DNA from: Peptoniphilus vaginalis
Lineage (GTDB): Bacteria; Bacillota; Clostridia; Tissierellales; Peptoniphilaceae
Reading direction: 5' to 3'
Assembly (NCBI RefSeq): GCF_900176605.1
Contig: NZ_FXLP01000005.1
Coordinates: 62,001-126,000, forward strand
Length of the DNA stretch: 64,000 nt
Positions 47,098 through 56,662 of the stretch are shown in pieces. The notes below the pieces were generated by a model that had not been told where the DNA came from, ran no database searches, and saw only the letters and a program-made list of their open reading frames with translations. The position numbers and the translations under genes are program-made. How positions within the stretch are numbered: position 1 is the stretch's first letter; the number at the start of each line of letters is the position of its first letter.

Positions 47098-48980
47098 TGT
47101 ATCTAACAAGCAATGAATATAAAACAGTTATAAAAAAGAACTCTCGTAAATTTTACTGGACGGGAAATATCATCTTAAAAGATGAAACAATCATTCCATT
47201 TACCAATAAAGATATTCTTAAAGGGTCTGGATACATCCATCGATCCTGCTCTGGATCATCTGAGCTTGAAATAGGTACAGTTTATGCTGGAGAACTTGGA
47301 ATCAGTCTTTTTTCAGATATAGATAGGTATTCTCTAGAAGATTCAAAGCTAGAACTTTTTTATCATCAAGAATTAGAGAATAAAAAGATAGAAACCATAC
47401 CAATGGGAATTTTTGATGTCACTGAAGCAAATAGGTCTAAGAAAATTTTAGAACTAAAAGGATATGACTATATGCTTAGATTTGATAAGAATTTCCCAGT
47501 AACAGATACCTTTGGTACAGCCTTTGAACTACTAAGTCTTTCATGTGAGAAGTGCAAGGTAGAACTAGGAATGACGGAAGATGAGGTAAAAGCTTTTGTA
47601 AATGGTGAGGAAGTTTTGGCAATTTATCAAGACCATGATATAGAGACTTACAGGGACTTTATTCACTATATAGCATCAACCCTTGGTGCTTTTGCTGGGG
47701 TTTCTCGTGATGGGAAATTGGTTTTAAGAAAGTATGCAGAAAGTATATCAACTGAAATTAAAACGAGAGAAAGATTTTCTTCATCAATATCAGATTTTAA
47801 GACAAGATATACAGCCATCAACTCAACAAATGCAAAGACTAAAATAGCTGAATACTACTCTTTAGAAAATGATGATGGTCTAACTATGAATCTTGGAATA
47901 AATCCACTGATGCAGTTAGGACTTCCAGAAAAAAGGAAAAGAATGTGTGAGGTACTTCTTACTGAAATTTGTAAGATTCATCACACACCTTTTGACATGG
48001 TGACTATAGGAGACCCAAGCCTTGATGTTGGAGATAGGATAGCTATTTCTTACGAAGAAGAAAAGATAGAAGGACTTATCACTGATATTGAATACAAGAT
48101 AAATGGTAAGCATAGAATTCTTGGTGTAGGGAAGAACCCATACTTATCTAGGGCTAAAAGCAAGAATGATAAGAATATAGCAGGACTTTTAAACCAGATT
48201 GAATCTGAAAAATTAGTTGTTCATTCATATTCAAATTATTCTGCCTTTAATATTTCCACAACAGATACACCAATAATTCGTATAGAATTTGCATCCAATA
48301 AAGAAACGGAGGCAATTTTTAATGCATCTATCTTGTTAAATATAATTTGTGATACTGAAGAAAAAATAAGAAAGATATCTAGAAAGGTCAAGAAACAAGT
48401 TGAGGTATTAAATGAAGAAGTAAAGTCCTATGATCCTCCAAAGTTTGATACCCAAGAGGGCACAAGCGAAAAAGAGGAAGTAGAAGAATTAGACTTTATT
48501 GAAAACATAGAAATACCAACAAGGATTATTGTTACCTATGTTTTTAATGATACGAAAATAGAACATCACATTCCAAAGGAAACCTACCTAAGTGGTGACC
48601 ATATTTTAAATCTTTTTTATCCATTAACTAAACTTCAGGAAAAGACGATGAACAACTTCTCAGTGCTTATTAGACTTGAATCAGGACAAGCTATGATAGG
48701 TAAAGATAATGCTATTGCGGCTATATCTGGTCAATCTCTAGGTTCTACAGAGGCTTGGGATGGAAAGCTTAAGATTGATGAATCTTGGAAGAGAATAGAA
48801 CTTAGTCATTCATTCCTGCTTAGGAAATTCAATGCTGAATACAAAGTAGAAAGTCAAGTCCCAAGACCACTAGCATTTAATGAAAAGGTAGGAAGATTTA
48901 AATATCGGGGGTTGGTGCTTGGAAAATATAAAGAAGAAATCGCTACAGAATTTAAAGATAAGGAGGAAGGAAATGCTTAA
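47097..48980 (+). CDS. Tail-tip / baseplate hub-like protein
   Basis: A 627-residue protein starting MYLTSNEYKTVIKKNSRKFY at ATG 47097, just overlapping the preceding stop, with GGAGGAATATTG upstream. The N-terminal half (GYDYMLRFDKNFPVTDTFGT, then RDFIHYIASTLGAFAGVSRDGKLVLRKY) resembles the hub domains of siphophage tail-tip proteins; a C-terminal part with PTRIIVTYVFNDTKIEHHIP may bind the cell surface. No enzyme motif seen. Confidence 0.75.
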   Translation: MYLTSNEYKTVIKKNSRKFYWTGNIILKDETIIPFTNKDILKGSGYIHRSCSGSSELEIGTVYAGELGISLFSDIDRYSLEDSKLELFYHQELENKKIETIPMGIFDVTEANRSKKILELKGYDYMLRFDKNFPVTDTFGTAFELLSLSCEKCKVELGMTEDEVKAFVNGEEVLAIYQDHDIETYRDFIHYIASTLGAFAGVSRDGKLVLRKYAESISTEIKTRERFSSSISDFKTRYTAINSTNAKTKIAEYYSLENDDGLTMNLGINPLMQLGLPEKRKRMCEVLLTEICKIHHTPFDMVTIGDPSLDVGDRIAISYEEEKIEGLITDIEYKINGKHRILGVGKNPYLSRAKSKNDKNIAGLLNQIESEKLVVHSYSNYSAFNISTTDTPIIRIEFASNKETEAIFNASILLNIICDTEEKIRKISRKVKKQVEVLNEEVKSYDPPKFDTQEGTSEKEEVEELDFIENIEIPTRIIVTYVFNDTKIEHHIPKETYLSGDHILNLFYPLTKLQEKTMNNFSVLIRLESGQAMIGKDNAIAAISGQSLGSTEAWDGKLKIDESWKRIELSHSFLLRKFNAEYKVESQVPRPLAFNEKVGRFKYRGLVLGKYKEEIATEFKDKEEGNA

Positions 48981-50355
48981 GGGTAAATCAGTAATTGAGC
49001 TAACTGATGTGAGAACAAATACGAAGGAGATATATGAAGATGAAAACTTAATAACTAATGCAGTCCCAGATTTATTAAGACTCAATCCATCAGGACTAAT
49101 GTATCCAGTCGGAGAGGAACTTGTAACAAAATTTCACGAAGAGATTTTTCCAATTGCCAATAAATGCTATGGTGGAATCTTGTTATTTGAAAATCCTCTT
49201 GATGAAGATCCTAAAAAAATATATCCACCATCTGATAATAAGATTATTGGATATGCTTCAAATGATGTTAATTCAACGGATGCATCTAAAAGGGGGTCGG
49301 CAAACTTAACTGAATCTTCTCCCATAGATAATGGATATAAATTTGTATGGGACTTTTCTACATCACAAGGAAATGGAAGAATATCGTCACTAGCGTTGAC
49401 CCATTATAGAGGAGGTAAATTTTATTATGGAGATGAAAATGGTAGGGACCCATTTCTCCTTTTAAATAGAACAAAAATGAGTTCTGATAGGAATATCACA
49501 GATATTTATCAAGGATGTGTTGAGTATGATTTGGAAAGTAACACATTGGTATCAATATGGCCTAAAAATAATAAATCTATAGACATAGTTAAGTTAAAAG
49601 AATCAATTACCAGTATTGGTCTAAACGATCCAATACTTACAAAAGGTTTTAATAAAGAAGATAAAACCGTAGTAGATGCTACCGAATTTTTTAACAAGTG
49701 CAGCACATGGTATGAGTCTTGTTTTTATGATGGGAAAAATGGATATTGGTATGGATTTGCCGTTAATAGAAGCAACCTTATAAGAATGAAGATTTCAAAA
49801 ATTGATTATTCTACAACTGTTGATAATTGGTCATTGAACAATGTTAGGCTTTATAAAACTGGGGAGTATAAAACACAATCAAGCAGTTATTGTGAAAGAA
49901 AAACATTTAGTTGTATAAAAGATGGTTATTTATATGCACTAGATTATAACAATAGCAATTTTTTATATAAAATTAATATTGAAAATCCTGTAGATATCAA
50001 TAAGTTTGACCTTGGCTACGATATTATTAGAGTATTCTATTCAGGGGAATACTCATATTTAACTAATTGGGGGGATTTTGTATTAGGTTATAAATTTGCG
50101 ATTAGTAAAAATGACCAAATTTTCTCGAACAAAGATAATTCTAATTATCAAGGAAGAGGTCTACAAAATTTAATGTCTGCAACAGTAAATCTAGGTCCAT
50201 TAATTTTAGGATATGGGGGATATGAAGATACTTTTTATAAACTTTTATTTCTTCATACTCCATATCTAGGAACAATTAATAACTTATCAAGTCCAATATT
50301 AAAAACGGCAGATAAGACAATGAAAATAACATATACCTTAACAGAGGAGGAATAA
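48973..50355 (+). CDS. Probable receptor-binding or minor tail protein
   Basis: A 460-residue protein starting MLKGKSVIELTDVRTNTKEI at ATG 48973, with GGAGGAAGG upstream and an 8-bp overlap with the hub gene. It is rich in Tyr, Asn, Ser and Gly and in short beta segments, as in tail fibres and receptor-binding proteins. It lies last in the tail block, just before the lysis genes. I recognise no family; the function is positional inference. Confidence 0.65.
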   Translation: MLKGKSVIELTDVRTNTKEIYEDENLITNAVPDLLRLNPSGLMYPVGEELVTKFHEEIFPIANKCYGGILLFENPLDEDPKKIYPPSDNKIIGYASNDVNSTDASKRGSANLTESSPIDNGYKFVWDFSTSQGNGRISSLALTHYRGGKFYYGDENGRDPFLLLNRTKMSSDRNITDIYQGCVEYDLESNTLVSIWPKNNKSIDIVKLKESITSIGLNDPILTKGFNKEDKTVVDATEFFNKCSTWYESCFYDGKNGYWYGFAVNRSNLIRMKISKIDYSTTVDNWSLNNVRLYKTGEYKTQSSSYCERKTFSCIKDGYLYALDYNNSNFLYKINIENPVDINKFDLGYDIIRVFYSGEYSYLTNWGDFVLGYKFAISKNDQIFSNKDNSNYQGRGLQNLMSATVNLGPLILGYGGYEDTFYKLLFLHTPYLGTINNLSSPILKTADKTMKITYTLTEEE

Positions 50356-50356
50356 A

Positions 50357-50758
50357 ATGAATAAGTTTTTAGAAATACTAAAAGTATGTTTTACAGCCAT
50401 TGGAGGATGGTTGGGATTTTATCTTGGAAGTGTAGATGCTTTTATTTACACACTACTTGCTTTTGTAATAGCTGACTATTTGACAGGAGTTTTGAGAGCA
50501 GGGGTCGAAAGAAAACTGTCTTCATCCATAGGATTTAAAGGGATAGCTAAAAAGATAATGATTTTTATAGTTGTAGGTATCGCAAACCTATGTGATGTAA
50601 ATTTAATCAAAGGTGATGGGACAATGATAAGAACAGCCATCATCTTTTTTTATATAGCAAATGAAGGGCTTTCTATCTTAGAAAACTCTGTAGCTTTAGG
50701 ATTGCCAGTACCAGAAAAATTAAAAAGAGTATTAGAACAATTCAAGGAGGAGAAATAA
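50357..50758 (+). CDS. Holin (phi29/TcdE-like family)
   Basis: A 133-residue membrane protein with three predicted membrane helices (about 12-30, 35-52, 70-85) and the family block AFVIADYLTGVLRAGVERKLSS. It forms the lesion that releases the amidase. The C-terminus is charged (KLKRVLEQFKEEK). AGGAGGAATAAA precedes the ATG, and the amidase gene follows directly. Confidence 0.9.
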   Translation: MNKFLEILKVCFTAIGGWLGFYLGSVDAFIYTLLAFVIADYLTGVLRAGVERKLSSSIGFKGIAKKIMIFIVVGIANLCDVNLIKGDGTMIRTAIIFFYIANEGLSILENSVALGLPVPEKLKRVLEQFKEEK

Positions 50759-51568
50759 ATGAGTAATAGTCCATTAGTACAAGCAAGAATTCTTTCACCT
50801 AACCATAGTGGAAGAAGAAATCAAGAGATAACTAAAATAGCAATTCACCATGCAGCTGGAGTTATAAATGGTAGAAATCTTGCTGGGATATTTGTGCCAA
50901 GGTCAAGACGTGCATCAGCTAACTACAATTTAGGATCCGATGGAGTCATTGTTTTAGGAGTAGATGAATCTAACAGAGCCTGGACAACCTCATCTTCCTG
51001 GTGTGACAATCGAGCAGTCACAATTGAAGTAGGGAACTCTACGAGAGGACCTCAGTGGTTAGTTTCTGATTACGTTTTAAATAGACTAATTGATTTAGTG
51101 ACAGACATCTGCAGGAGAAATGGAATCTATCCTTGCACCTATACTGGGGGCAAGGATGGCGTTCTTCAAAAACACGAGTGGTATAAAAATACAAATTGTC
51201 CTGGCCCATATCTAGGAAGTAAGTTCCCATATATAGCAAGTGAAGTCAATAAAAGACTAAGAGAAAATAAGAATGTTAGTAATCCAACAGGTGGGATATA
51301 TAGAGTTAGAAAATCTTGGTCTGATATAAAAAGCCAGAAAGGTGCATTTAAGAATTTAGAAAATGCCAAAAGATGTGCCGATAGATTTGGATTAAAAGTT
51401 TTCGATGCTAATGGCAAGATAGTATATCCAGTTGGAAAGACAATCGACCAATTAGCGAGAGAAGTTATAAGTGGGAAATGGGGTAATGGAGAAGAGAGAA
51501 AAAGAAGGTTAACTCAAGCTGGATACGACTATTATGCAGTTCAGAGAAGAGTGAATAGTATGTTATAA
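50759..51568 (+). CDS. Endolysin: N-acetylmuramoyl-L-alanine amidase with Cpl-7-like C-terminal repeat
   Basis: A 269-residue lysin. The N-terminal Amidase_2 (T7 lysozyme-like) domain has zinc ligands in IAIHHAAG (H30/H31) and a later LQKHEWYKNTNCPG. A middle region (about 180-220: GIYRVRKSWSDIKSQKGAF) looks like an SPOR/SH3-type domain. The last 40 residues (IDQLAREVISGKWGNGEERKRRLTQAGYDY) match one CW_7 repeat as in the Cpl-7 lysin, which binds cell-wall muropeptide. No signal peptide, so it needs the holin. Confidence 0.92.
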   Translation: MSNSPLVQARILSPNHSGRRNQEITKIAIHHAAGVINGRNLAGIFVPRSRRASANYNLGSDGVIVLGVDESNRAWTTSSSWCDNRAVTIEVGNSTRGPQWLVSDYVLNRLIDLVTDICRRNGIYPCTYTGGKDGVLQKHEWYKNTNCPGPYLGSKFPYIASEVNKRLRENKNVSNPTGGIYRVRKSWSDIKSQKGAFKNLENAKRCADRFGLKVFDANGKIVYPVGKTIDQLAREVISGKWGNGEERKRRLTQAGYDYYAVQRRVNSML

Positions 51569-51618
51569 AATAGCATTAAAAAATCAAATGTCTTATAATA
51601 TCCATAGGAGTTAATGCT

Positions 51619-52257
51619 ATGAATAATTTAGAATTAGAAGTTATAAATATTTTGAACGCTGACGAAAGAATTCTAAACTTTTCTTTTGCCAAGAAAACTA
51701 AGTCAGCCTATTTTATAATAATAAAAGGTGATAGTGAATATATTACCTTTAGAATAAGTAATCATCCGACGAACTCTTTTTATTCAAATAGGACCTTTAA
51801 TAATAAAAAGGACTTAAATCAATTACTGGAAGAAATAAGAAATTATTTGGATAAGACAGACTGGTACACTTTTAAATATGAAGACTACTTTTGTTTAAAA
51901 ACACTATCCAACATTCCATTTGAAAGAATACAATTCTATATTGATAATACGATGGGTATTTTTGACCATTCATTAGGTGGACTTGTATTTTATCAAAGTA
52001 GAGAATTTGGGAGAAACAATAAAGAATTTAATGTAGTGTCTGAATCATTTCAGAAGGAACTGAGAAAACTTTTTGCATCAGGTTTAATTAGTTCCCACAG
52101 AGAAGGCAAAGATGATCTCCTGGTTTATATTAATAAATCTGGTAAAGTTATGATGGATTTAACGGAGAATAAATACAAAGAGAGATATAAAGATGATGAA
52201 AAAAATATTAACTATAGATATATATATAGAAGTACCAGAAGTAGAATAAACTTTTAA
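51619..52257 (+). CDS. Hypothetical protein after the lysis genes
   Basis: A 212-residue soluble protein (MNNLELEVINILNADERILN; aromatic-rich centre TDWYTFKYEDYFCLKTLSNI; basic C-terminus). No family recognised. It lies alone between the lysin gene and a strong terminator, in a region that often holds lysogenic conversion genes. AGGAG precedes the ATG. A role outside phage growth is a guess from position. Confidence 0.6.
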   Translation: MNNLELEVINILNADERILNFSFAKKTKSAYFIIIKGDSEYITFRISNHPTNSFYSNRTFNNKKDLNQLLEEIRNYLDKTDWYTFKYEDYFCLKTLSNIPFERIQFYIDNTMGIFDHSLGGLVFYQSREFGRNNKEFNVVSESFQKELRKLFASGLISSHREGKDDLLVYINKSGKVMMDLTENKYKERYKDDEKNINYRYIYRSTRSRINF

Positions 52258-52292
52258 AATATGCATATAAAGTTAACTTAATATTTAAGGAT

Positions 52293-52340
52293 AAGTCCTG
52301 ACGGTTTTCGTAAAAGAAAATTTGTCAGGACTTTTTTTTA
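52293..52340 (+). terminator. Strong terminator ending the late region
   Basis: AAGTCCTGAC (52293-52302) pairs perfectly with GTCAGGACTT (52324-52333) and is followed by TTTTTTATTTT. Confidence 0.88.
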
Positions 52341-52346
52341 TTTTAG

Positions 52347-52389
52347 ACCGGAAAAAGGCCTCTTAAAAACACTTAGACAGTTAGGAGGT
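52347..52389 (+). repeat. ACCGGAAAAA leader motif, copy B
   Basis: Runs from ACCGGAAAAAGGCC through ACTTAGACAG to TTAGGAGGT, the ribosome binding site of the next gene. It has the same length as copy A (24647-24689) and matches it at about 33 of 43 positions without gaps, 27.7 kb away. Confidence 0.75.
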
Positions 52390-52395
52390 TATTTT

Positions 52396-52788
52396 ATGAA
52401 TCTAACAGATAAAGAGAAAATAATAGAATTGAGGATTAAGGGGTTTGGATATAAAAAGATAGCGTCCGAACTAAGTATAAGTGTTAATACAGTAAAGTCT
52501 TATTGTCAGAGAAATGGATTAAGCGGCACAGGTAACGATAGGTGCAAAAATTGCGGCGTTTTAGTCAAGCAAAATCCGAAGAGAAAAAAGAAGAAGTTTT
52601 GCTCAGATAAATGTAGATTAACATGGTGGAATTCTCATCAAGATAAAATAAATAAAAGAGCAAATTACACCTTAACTTGTAACCATTGTGGCAAAAACTT
52701 TATTTCTTATGGAAATAAAAACAGAAAGTACTGCTCTCACAGTTGTTATATATCAGCTAGTTTTTGTGGTGACGAAAATGCACAATAG
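52396..52788 (+). CDS. HTH plus zinc-finger regulator (sigma-70-like)
   Basis: A 130-residue protein with an N-terminal HTH (LRIKGFGYKKIASELSISVNTVKSYC, about 14-40) like sigma-70 region 4, then two zinc-finger units: CKNCG...FCSDKC (about 50-72) and CNHCG...YCSHSC (about 95-117). It is the first gene of the recombination module and shares its leader motif with the early operons, so it probably belongs to the same regulon. Overlaps the SHOCT-like gene. Confidence 0.78.
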   Translation: MNLTDKEKIIELRIKGFGYKKIASELSISVNTVKSYCQRNGLSGTGNDRCKNCGVLVKQNPKRKKKKFCSDKCRLTWWNSHQDKINKRANYTLTCNHCGKNFISYGNKNRKYCSHSCYISASFCGDENAQ

Positions 52789-52942
52789 AGAAATTATCTA
52801 CCAAGTTACCATGAGTTATGTAAGACAGTTATTACGTAGAAACTTAATAACTGAAGAGGAATACCATGAATTCAATAAAAAAATGCTTGATAAATATAAT
52901 CCTGAAATAGGTGACTTAATAGCAGATATAGACTTGATATAG
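52778..52942 (+). CDS. SHOCT-like small protein
   Basis: A 54-residue protein starting at ATG 52778: MHNREIIYQVTMSYVRQLLR, then RNLITEEEYHEFNKKMLDKY, the short helical pattern of SHOCT domains. The start overlaps the end of the zinc-finger gene by 11 bp. Such a protein commonly precedes serine recombinase genes in Firmicutes elements, where it may help recombination directionality. Confidence 0.72.
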   Translation: MHNREIIYQVTMSYVRQLLRRNLITEEEYHEFNKKMLDKYNPEIGDLIADIDLI

Positions 52943-52943
52943 T

Positions 52944-52964
52944 GCGGATAGTACGGGAATATGT
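52944..52964 (+). promoter_or_regulatory. TACGGGAATATGT promoter-like repeat, copy 3
   Basis: TTGATA (52934-52939), 17 bp, GAATAT (52957-52962), with TACGGGAATATGT at 52952-52964. It lacks the right inverted arm seen in copies 1 and 2. It stands just before the first serine recombinase gene. Confidence 0.6.
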
Positions 52965-52985
52965 AATGAAAGAAAGGAGGAAAAA

Positions 52986-54476
52986 ATGGCTAAAATTACA
53001 AAAATTAAGAACCAAAATCTTAAGTTAAATGCCAAAATAAAAGTTGCTGCATATGCTCGTGTATCCGAAGCAACTGATATGACACATAAATCACTATCAG
53101 CTCAAGTTAACAACTATAAGAAACTTATTAAGAGCAATCCAGAATGGGATTATGCAGGGGTTTATGCAGACGAAGGAATCACAGGAAGAACAACGAAAAA
53201 TAGGGCAGAATTTAATCGACTTTTAGAAGATTGTAAGGCGGGAAAAATTAACATGGTATTGGTCAAAAGTATCAGTCGTTTTGCAAGAGATACAGTAGAT
53301 TGCTTGAATACAGTTAGAGAACTGAAAGACTTAAATATAGCTGTATATTTTGAACGAGAAAGAATAAACTCTTTAACTTCTGAGGGAGAGCTTCTTCTAA
53401 CATTACTGGCCTCATTTGCTCAAGAAGAATCAAGATCAATTTCTGAAAATGTTAAATGGGGTATAAAAAAGAACTTTGAACAAGGAATAGAAAATGGTCA
53501 CATTGCTCCTTATGGGTATTACTGGGACGGAGAAAAATATAGAATAATTCCTTTTGAAGGTAAAGTCGTAAAAGAAATATATGAAAGATATCTAAAGGGA
53601 GAATCTGCCTATGCAATTGCTAAAGATTTAGGTAACCGAGGAATAGTTGGAAGACAAGGTAGACAATTAGAACAAACAACGGTTAAGGACATTCTATCAA
53701 GTATCTCTTATACAGGTGATATGATCCTTCAAAAAAATTACATTGATGAATCTAAAGTAAGAAAAAGAAATAAAGGCGAACTTCCTATGTATTTGGTAGA
53801 AAACATGTATGAACCCTTAGTTTCAAAAGAAGATTATCAAAAAGCTCTTAATATTAGAAGAGAAAGAGCAGAAAAAATGCCAAATAAAAATCCAATTTTG
53901 ACACCTTATTCAGGATTAGTAAAATGTGGAAATTGTGGAAGTGGGATTAGCAGAAGAACGGCAGGAAATAAAAAGAAATGGGTTTGTAACACAAAGGAAC
54001 GTAAAGGATTAGACTGTTGTGATAGTAGACCAATTAAGGAAGAAGAATTGATAAAAGCATCTGATGAGGTAATTGGGCTTAGTGGATACAGTAACGAGGA
54101 GTTTAAAGATAGAATTAAAGAAATAAAAATCTTTGGAGACAGACTCGAGTTTAAACTCAAGAATGGAAAGATTAAAGTTATAGAAAGAACCTACACTGGA
54201 GAGAGGGGTTCGAATCCATTCACTAATAAAATTTACTGTAAACAATGTGGGAGTAAATGCATTAGACACAACAACGGAAAATCTAAAGCTTGGTTTTGTA
54301 CAAACAGAGATTTCAAACCATTATCTGAAGAAGAATTAAAAAAGGCGGCATTTAAAATCCTAGGGAGTAACTTTCAAGGAAAAGTAGTAGAGCACATTAA
54401 AATAATCAATATTTCAAAAAATAAGTTAGAATTTCTTTTTAAGAATGGAGATGAGAAGATATGGCAAAGAGAGTAA
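52986..54476 (+). CDS. Large serine recombinase 1
   Basis: A 496-residue site-specific recombinase. The N-terminal resolvase domain has nucleophile S27 in YARVSEA and VKSISRFARDT with further active-site arginines. The recombinase domain (about 170-290) is followed by a zinc ribbon (CGNCG...CNTKERKGLDCC) and a second, CKQCGSKC...WFCTN, near 415. AGGAGG precedes the ATG. Its 3' end overlaps the second recombinase by 16 bp, so both are made together. It lies near attR, as expected for the integrase. Confidence 0.92.
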   Translation: MAKITKIKNQNLKLNAKIKVAAYARVSEATDMTHKSLSAQVNNYKKLIKSNPEWDYAGVYADEGITGRTTKNRAEFNRLLEDCKAGKINMVLVKSISRFARDTVDCLNTVRELKDLNIAVYFERERINSLTSEGELLLTLLASFAQEESRSISENVKWGIKKNFEQGIENGHIAPYGYYWDGEKYRIIPFEGKVVKEIYERYLKGESAYAIAKDLGNRGIVGRQGRQLEQTTVKDILSSISYTGDMILQKNYIDESKVRKRNKGELPMYLVENMYEPLVSKEDYQKALNIRRERAEKMPNKNPILTPYSGLVKCGNCGSGISRRTAGNKKKWVCNTKERKGLDCCDSRPIKEEELIKASDEVIGLSGYSNEEFKDRIKEIKIFGDRLEFKLKNGKIKVIERTYTGERGSNPFTNKIYCKQCGSKCIRHNNGKSKAWFCTNRDFKPLSEEELKKAAFKILGSNFQGKVVEHIKIINISKNKLEFLFKNGDEKIWQRE

Positions 54477-56032
54477 CAAAAATACCTGCTACACTAAATT
54501 TAATATCCTCACAACCCTTATCACAAGTGAAAAAAAGAAGGACTGCAGGTTATGCTAGGGTTTCTACTGACAGTGAAGAACAAGCAACAAGTTATGAAAC
54601 ACAAATGGCTTATTATAAGAACTACATCGAATCAAGAAGTGATTGGGAGTTTGTAGGAATGTATTCTGATGAAGGAATCAGTGCCACTAACACGAAAAGA
54701 AGAGATGGATTTAAACAAATGATAAATGACGCCTTAGATGGAAAAATTGATTTAATAATAACTAAGTCAGTTTCTAGGTTTGCAAGAAACACTGTAGACT
54801 CCCTTCAAAATGTAAGAAAATTAAAAGAGAAAGGCGTAGAAATATATTTTGAAAAAGAAAATATATGGACGCTTGATGCCAAGGGAGAACTTTTAATAAC
54901 CATCATGTCGTCACTTGCACAGGAAGAATCAAGAAGTATTTCTGAAAATACGACATGGGGAAAAAGAAAACAATTCGCTGAAGGAAAAGTAAGCCTTGGA
55001 TACAAACATTTCTTGGGTTATGATAAAGACTTTAAAATCAATGAAGAAGAAGCAAAAATTGTAAGACTTATTTATAGGCTATTTATAACGGGACTTTCTT
55101 ATACAGCTATTGCTAAGGAATTAGAAAAGAGAGGATTTAAAACAACCTATGGAAAAGACAAATGGCACGCTTCTACAATAAAATCAATACTAACCAATGA
55201 GAAGTATAAGGGAGACGCTTTACTACAAAAAGAATATACAACTGACTTTTTACAAAAGACTAGAAAAATGAACGAAGGCGAAATCCCTCAGTACTATGTT
55301 GAAGACCATCATTCAGGAATAATAAGTCCTGAACAATTTGAATTCGTCCAGTTAGAAATTGATAGAAGAAAATCTCAAGGAAGAAAAAGTGGTAATTCAA
55401 TATTTTCAAGTAAAATAAAGTGTGGTTGCTGTGGCGCATGGTATGGAGAAAAGGTATGGCACTCTAATACAAAGTATAGACATAAGATTTATAGGTGCAA
55501 TAAAAAATATAAAAAGGGAGAAGAACCATGCAACTCTCCTACTATTGATGAAGAGCAAATAAAAGAAATTTTTCTCAAGTCGCTAAATTCATTGGCGTCT
55601 ATAAAAAAAGAAGTAAAACAAAATTTACAAACACTACTTAAAACAGTTTACAACACCGCAGATCTAGAAAGAGAATCTGAAAATCTTAAGGAAGAACTGA
55701 TTATTATAAGTAAACGAATTGAAGACTTGGTTAGAGAAAATGCAATGAGTAATGGAAACCAGGTCAATTTTATAGGAAAAGAAGAGCGATTAAGAAATAT
55801 ATACAACGAGAAATTCAACAAATTTAAAAACATTGATGAAGAAATTAAGCAAAAAAAAGATAAAGAAAATGAAATCTTAGGTTTTATAAAAAATATAGAT
55901 TCTATGGAAAACAGTTATAAATCTTTTGATAAAGATCTATGGGCTGGGCTAGTTGACTATATAGAAATGGATAAAGAAGGTATAGCAAAGGTGATATTTA
56001 AGGGTGGAACCGTAGTAAAAGTCGAAATTTAA
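54461..56032 (+). CDS. Large serine recombinase 2
   Basis: A 523-residue recombinase. Nucleophile S35 is in YARVSTDSEEQ; ITKSVSRFARNT and LAQEESRSISEN are family blocks. A zinc ribbon (CGCCGAWYG...RCNKKYKKGEEPC, about 325-360) is followed by a long coiled coil (about 400-475), a feature of serine integrases that controls synapsis. It overlaps recombinase 1. Which of the two performs integration, and whether both are needed as with CcrA/CcrB, cannot be decided from sequence. Confidence 0.92.
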   Translation: MAKRVTKIPATLNLISSQPLSQVKKRRTAGYARVSTDSEEQATSYETQMAYYKNYIESRSDWEFVGMYSDEGISATNTKRRDGFKQMINDALDGKIDLIITKSVSRFARNTVDSLQNVRKLKEKGVEIYFEKENIWTLDAKGELLITIMSSLAQEESRSISENTTWGKRKQFAEGKVSLGYKHFLGYDKDFKINEEEAKIVRLIYRLFITGLSYTAIAKELEKRGFKTTYGKDKWHASTIKSILTNEKYKGDALLQKEYTTDFLQKTRKMNEGEIPQYYVEDHHSGIISPEQFEFVQLEIDRRKSQGRKSGNSIFSSKIKCGCCGAWYGEKVWHSNTKYRHKIYRCNKKYKKGEEPCNSPTIDEEQIKEIFLKSLNSLASIKKEVKQNLQTLLKTVYNTADLERESENLKEELIIISKRIEDLVRENAMSNGNQVNFIGKEERLRNIYNEKFNKFKNIDEEIKQKKDKENEILGFIKNIDSMENSYKSFDKDLWAGLVDYIEMDKEGIAKVIFKGGTVVKVEI

Positions 56033-56104
56033 AACATCTCACATGTTGTGAACTGACCCCCAAAAGTTGGACTTAAAAACCAACTTAAGGAGGTCAGTTT
56101 TTAA

Positions 56105-56662
56105 ATGGCAAAATACAAAACAGAATTTAAGGTTAAAGTAGTAAAAGAATATCTTGAAGGAAATGTAAGTTACAAAGACTTAGCAAAAAAATACTCCATA
56201 CCAGATAAACATATCGTTAGAACTTGGGTTAATGCTTATGAATCTCAAGGCTATGAAGGACTAAAAGTATCAAGAAAAAATAATAACTACTCTTTAGACT
56301 TAAAACTAAATGTAGTAGACTTGTATTTAACAGGAGAAATGTCCTATCAAAGCCTAGCAAATGAACTTAAAATCAGCAATCCATCCATGATAGCTAGATG
56401 GGTAAAAGAATTTAGAGACGAAGGCATAGAAGGACTGAAACCAAAAAAGAGAGGAAGACCTTTAAATATGCCAAATACAGATAAAAATAAAGATTTAAAA
56501 AACAAACATAATAAAACAAAAAAAGAATTGAGTGAATTAGAAAAACTAAGAAAAGAAAACTACTATCTTCAAATGGAAGTAGAAATTCTAAAAAAAAAGA
56601 TTCAATTCTCTCAAATGACAGAAACAGAAATAGACGAATATCTAAGGTCATTAGATCATTAA
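56105..56662 (+). CDS. IS3-family transposase OrfA (two HTH domains)
   Basis: A 185-residue protein with two helix-turn-helix units (FKVKVVKEYLEGNVSYKDLA and LKLNVVDLYLTGEMSYQSLA) and a C-terminal coiled coil (SELEKLRKENYYLQMEVEIL). An A9 run at 56590-56598 allows a -1 slip into the OrfB frame, which is open from at least 56581. AGGAGGTCAG precedes the ATG. Confidence 0.9.
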   Translation: MAKYKTEFKVKVVKEYLEGNVSYKDLAKKYSIPDKHIVRTWVNAYESQGYEGLKVSRKNNNYSLDLKLNVVDLYLTGEMSYQSLANELKISNPSMIARWVKEFRDEGIEGLKPKKRGRPLNMPNTDKNKDLKNKHNKTKKELSELEKLRKENYYLQMEVEILKKKIQFSQMTETEIDEYLRSLDH

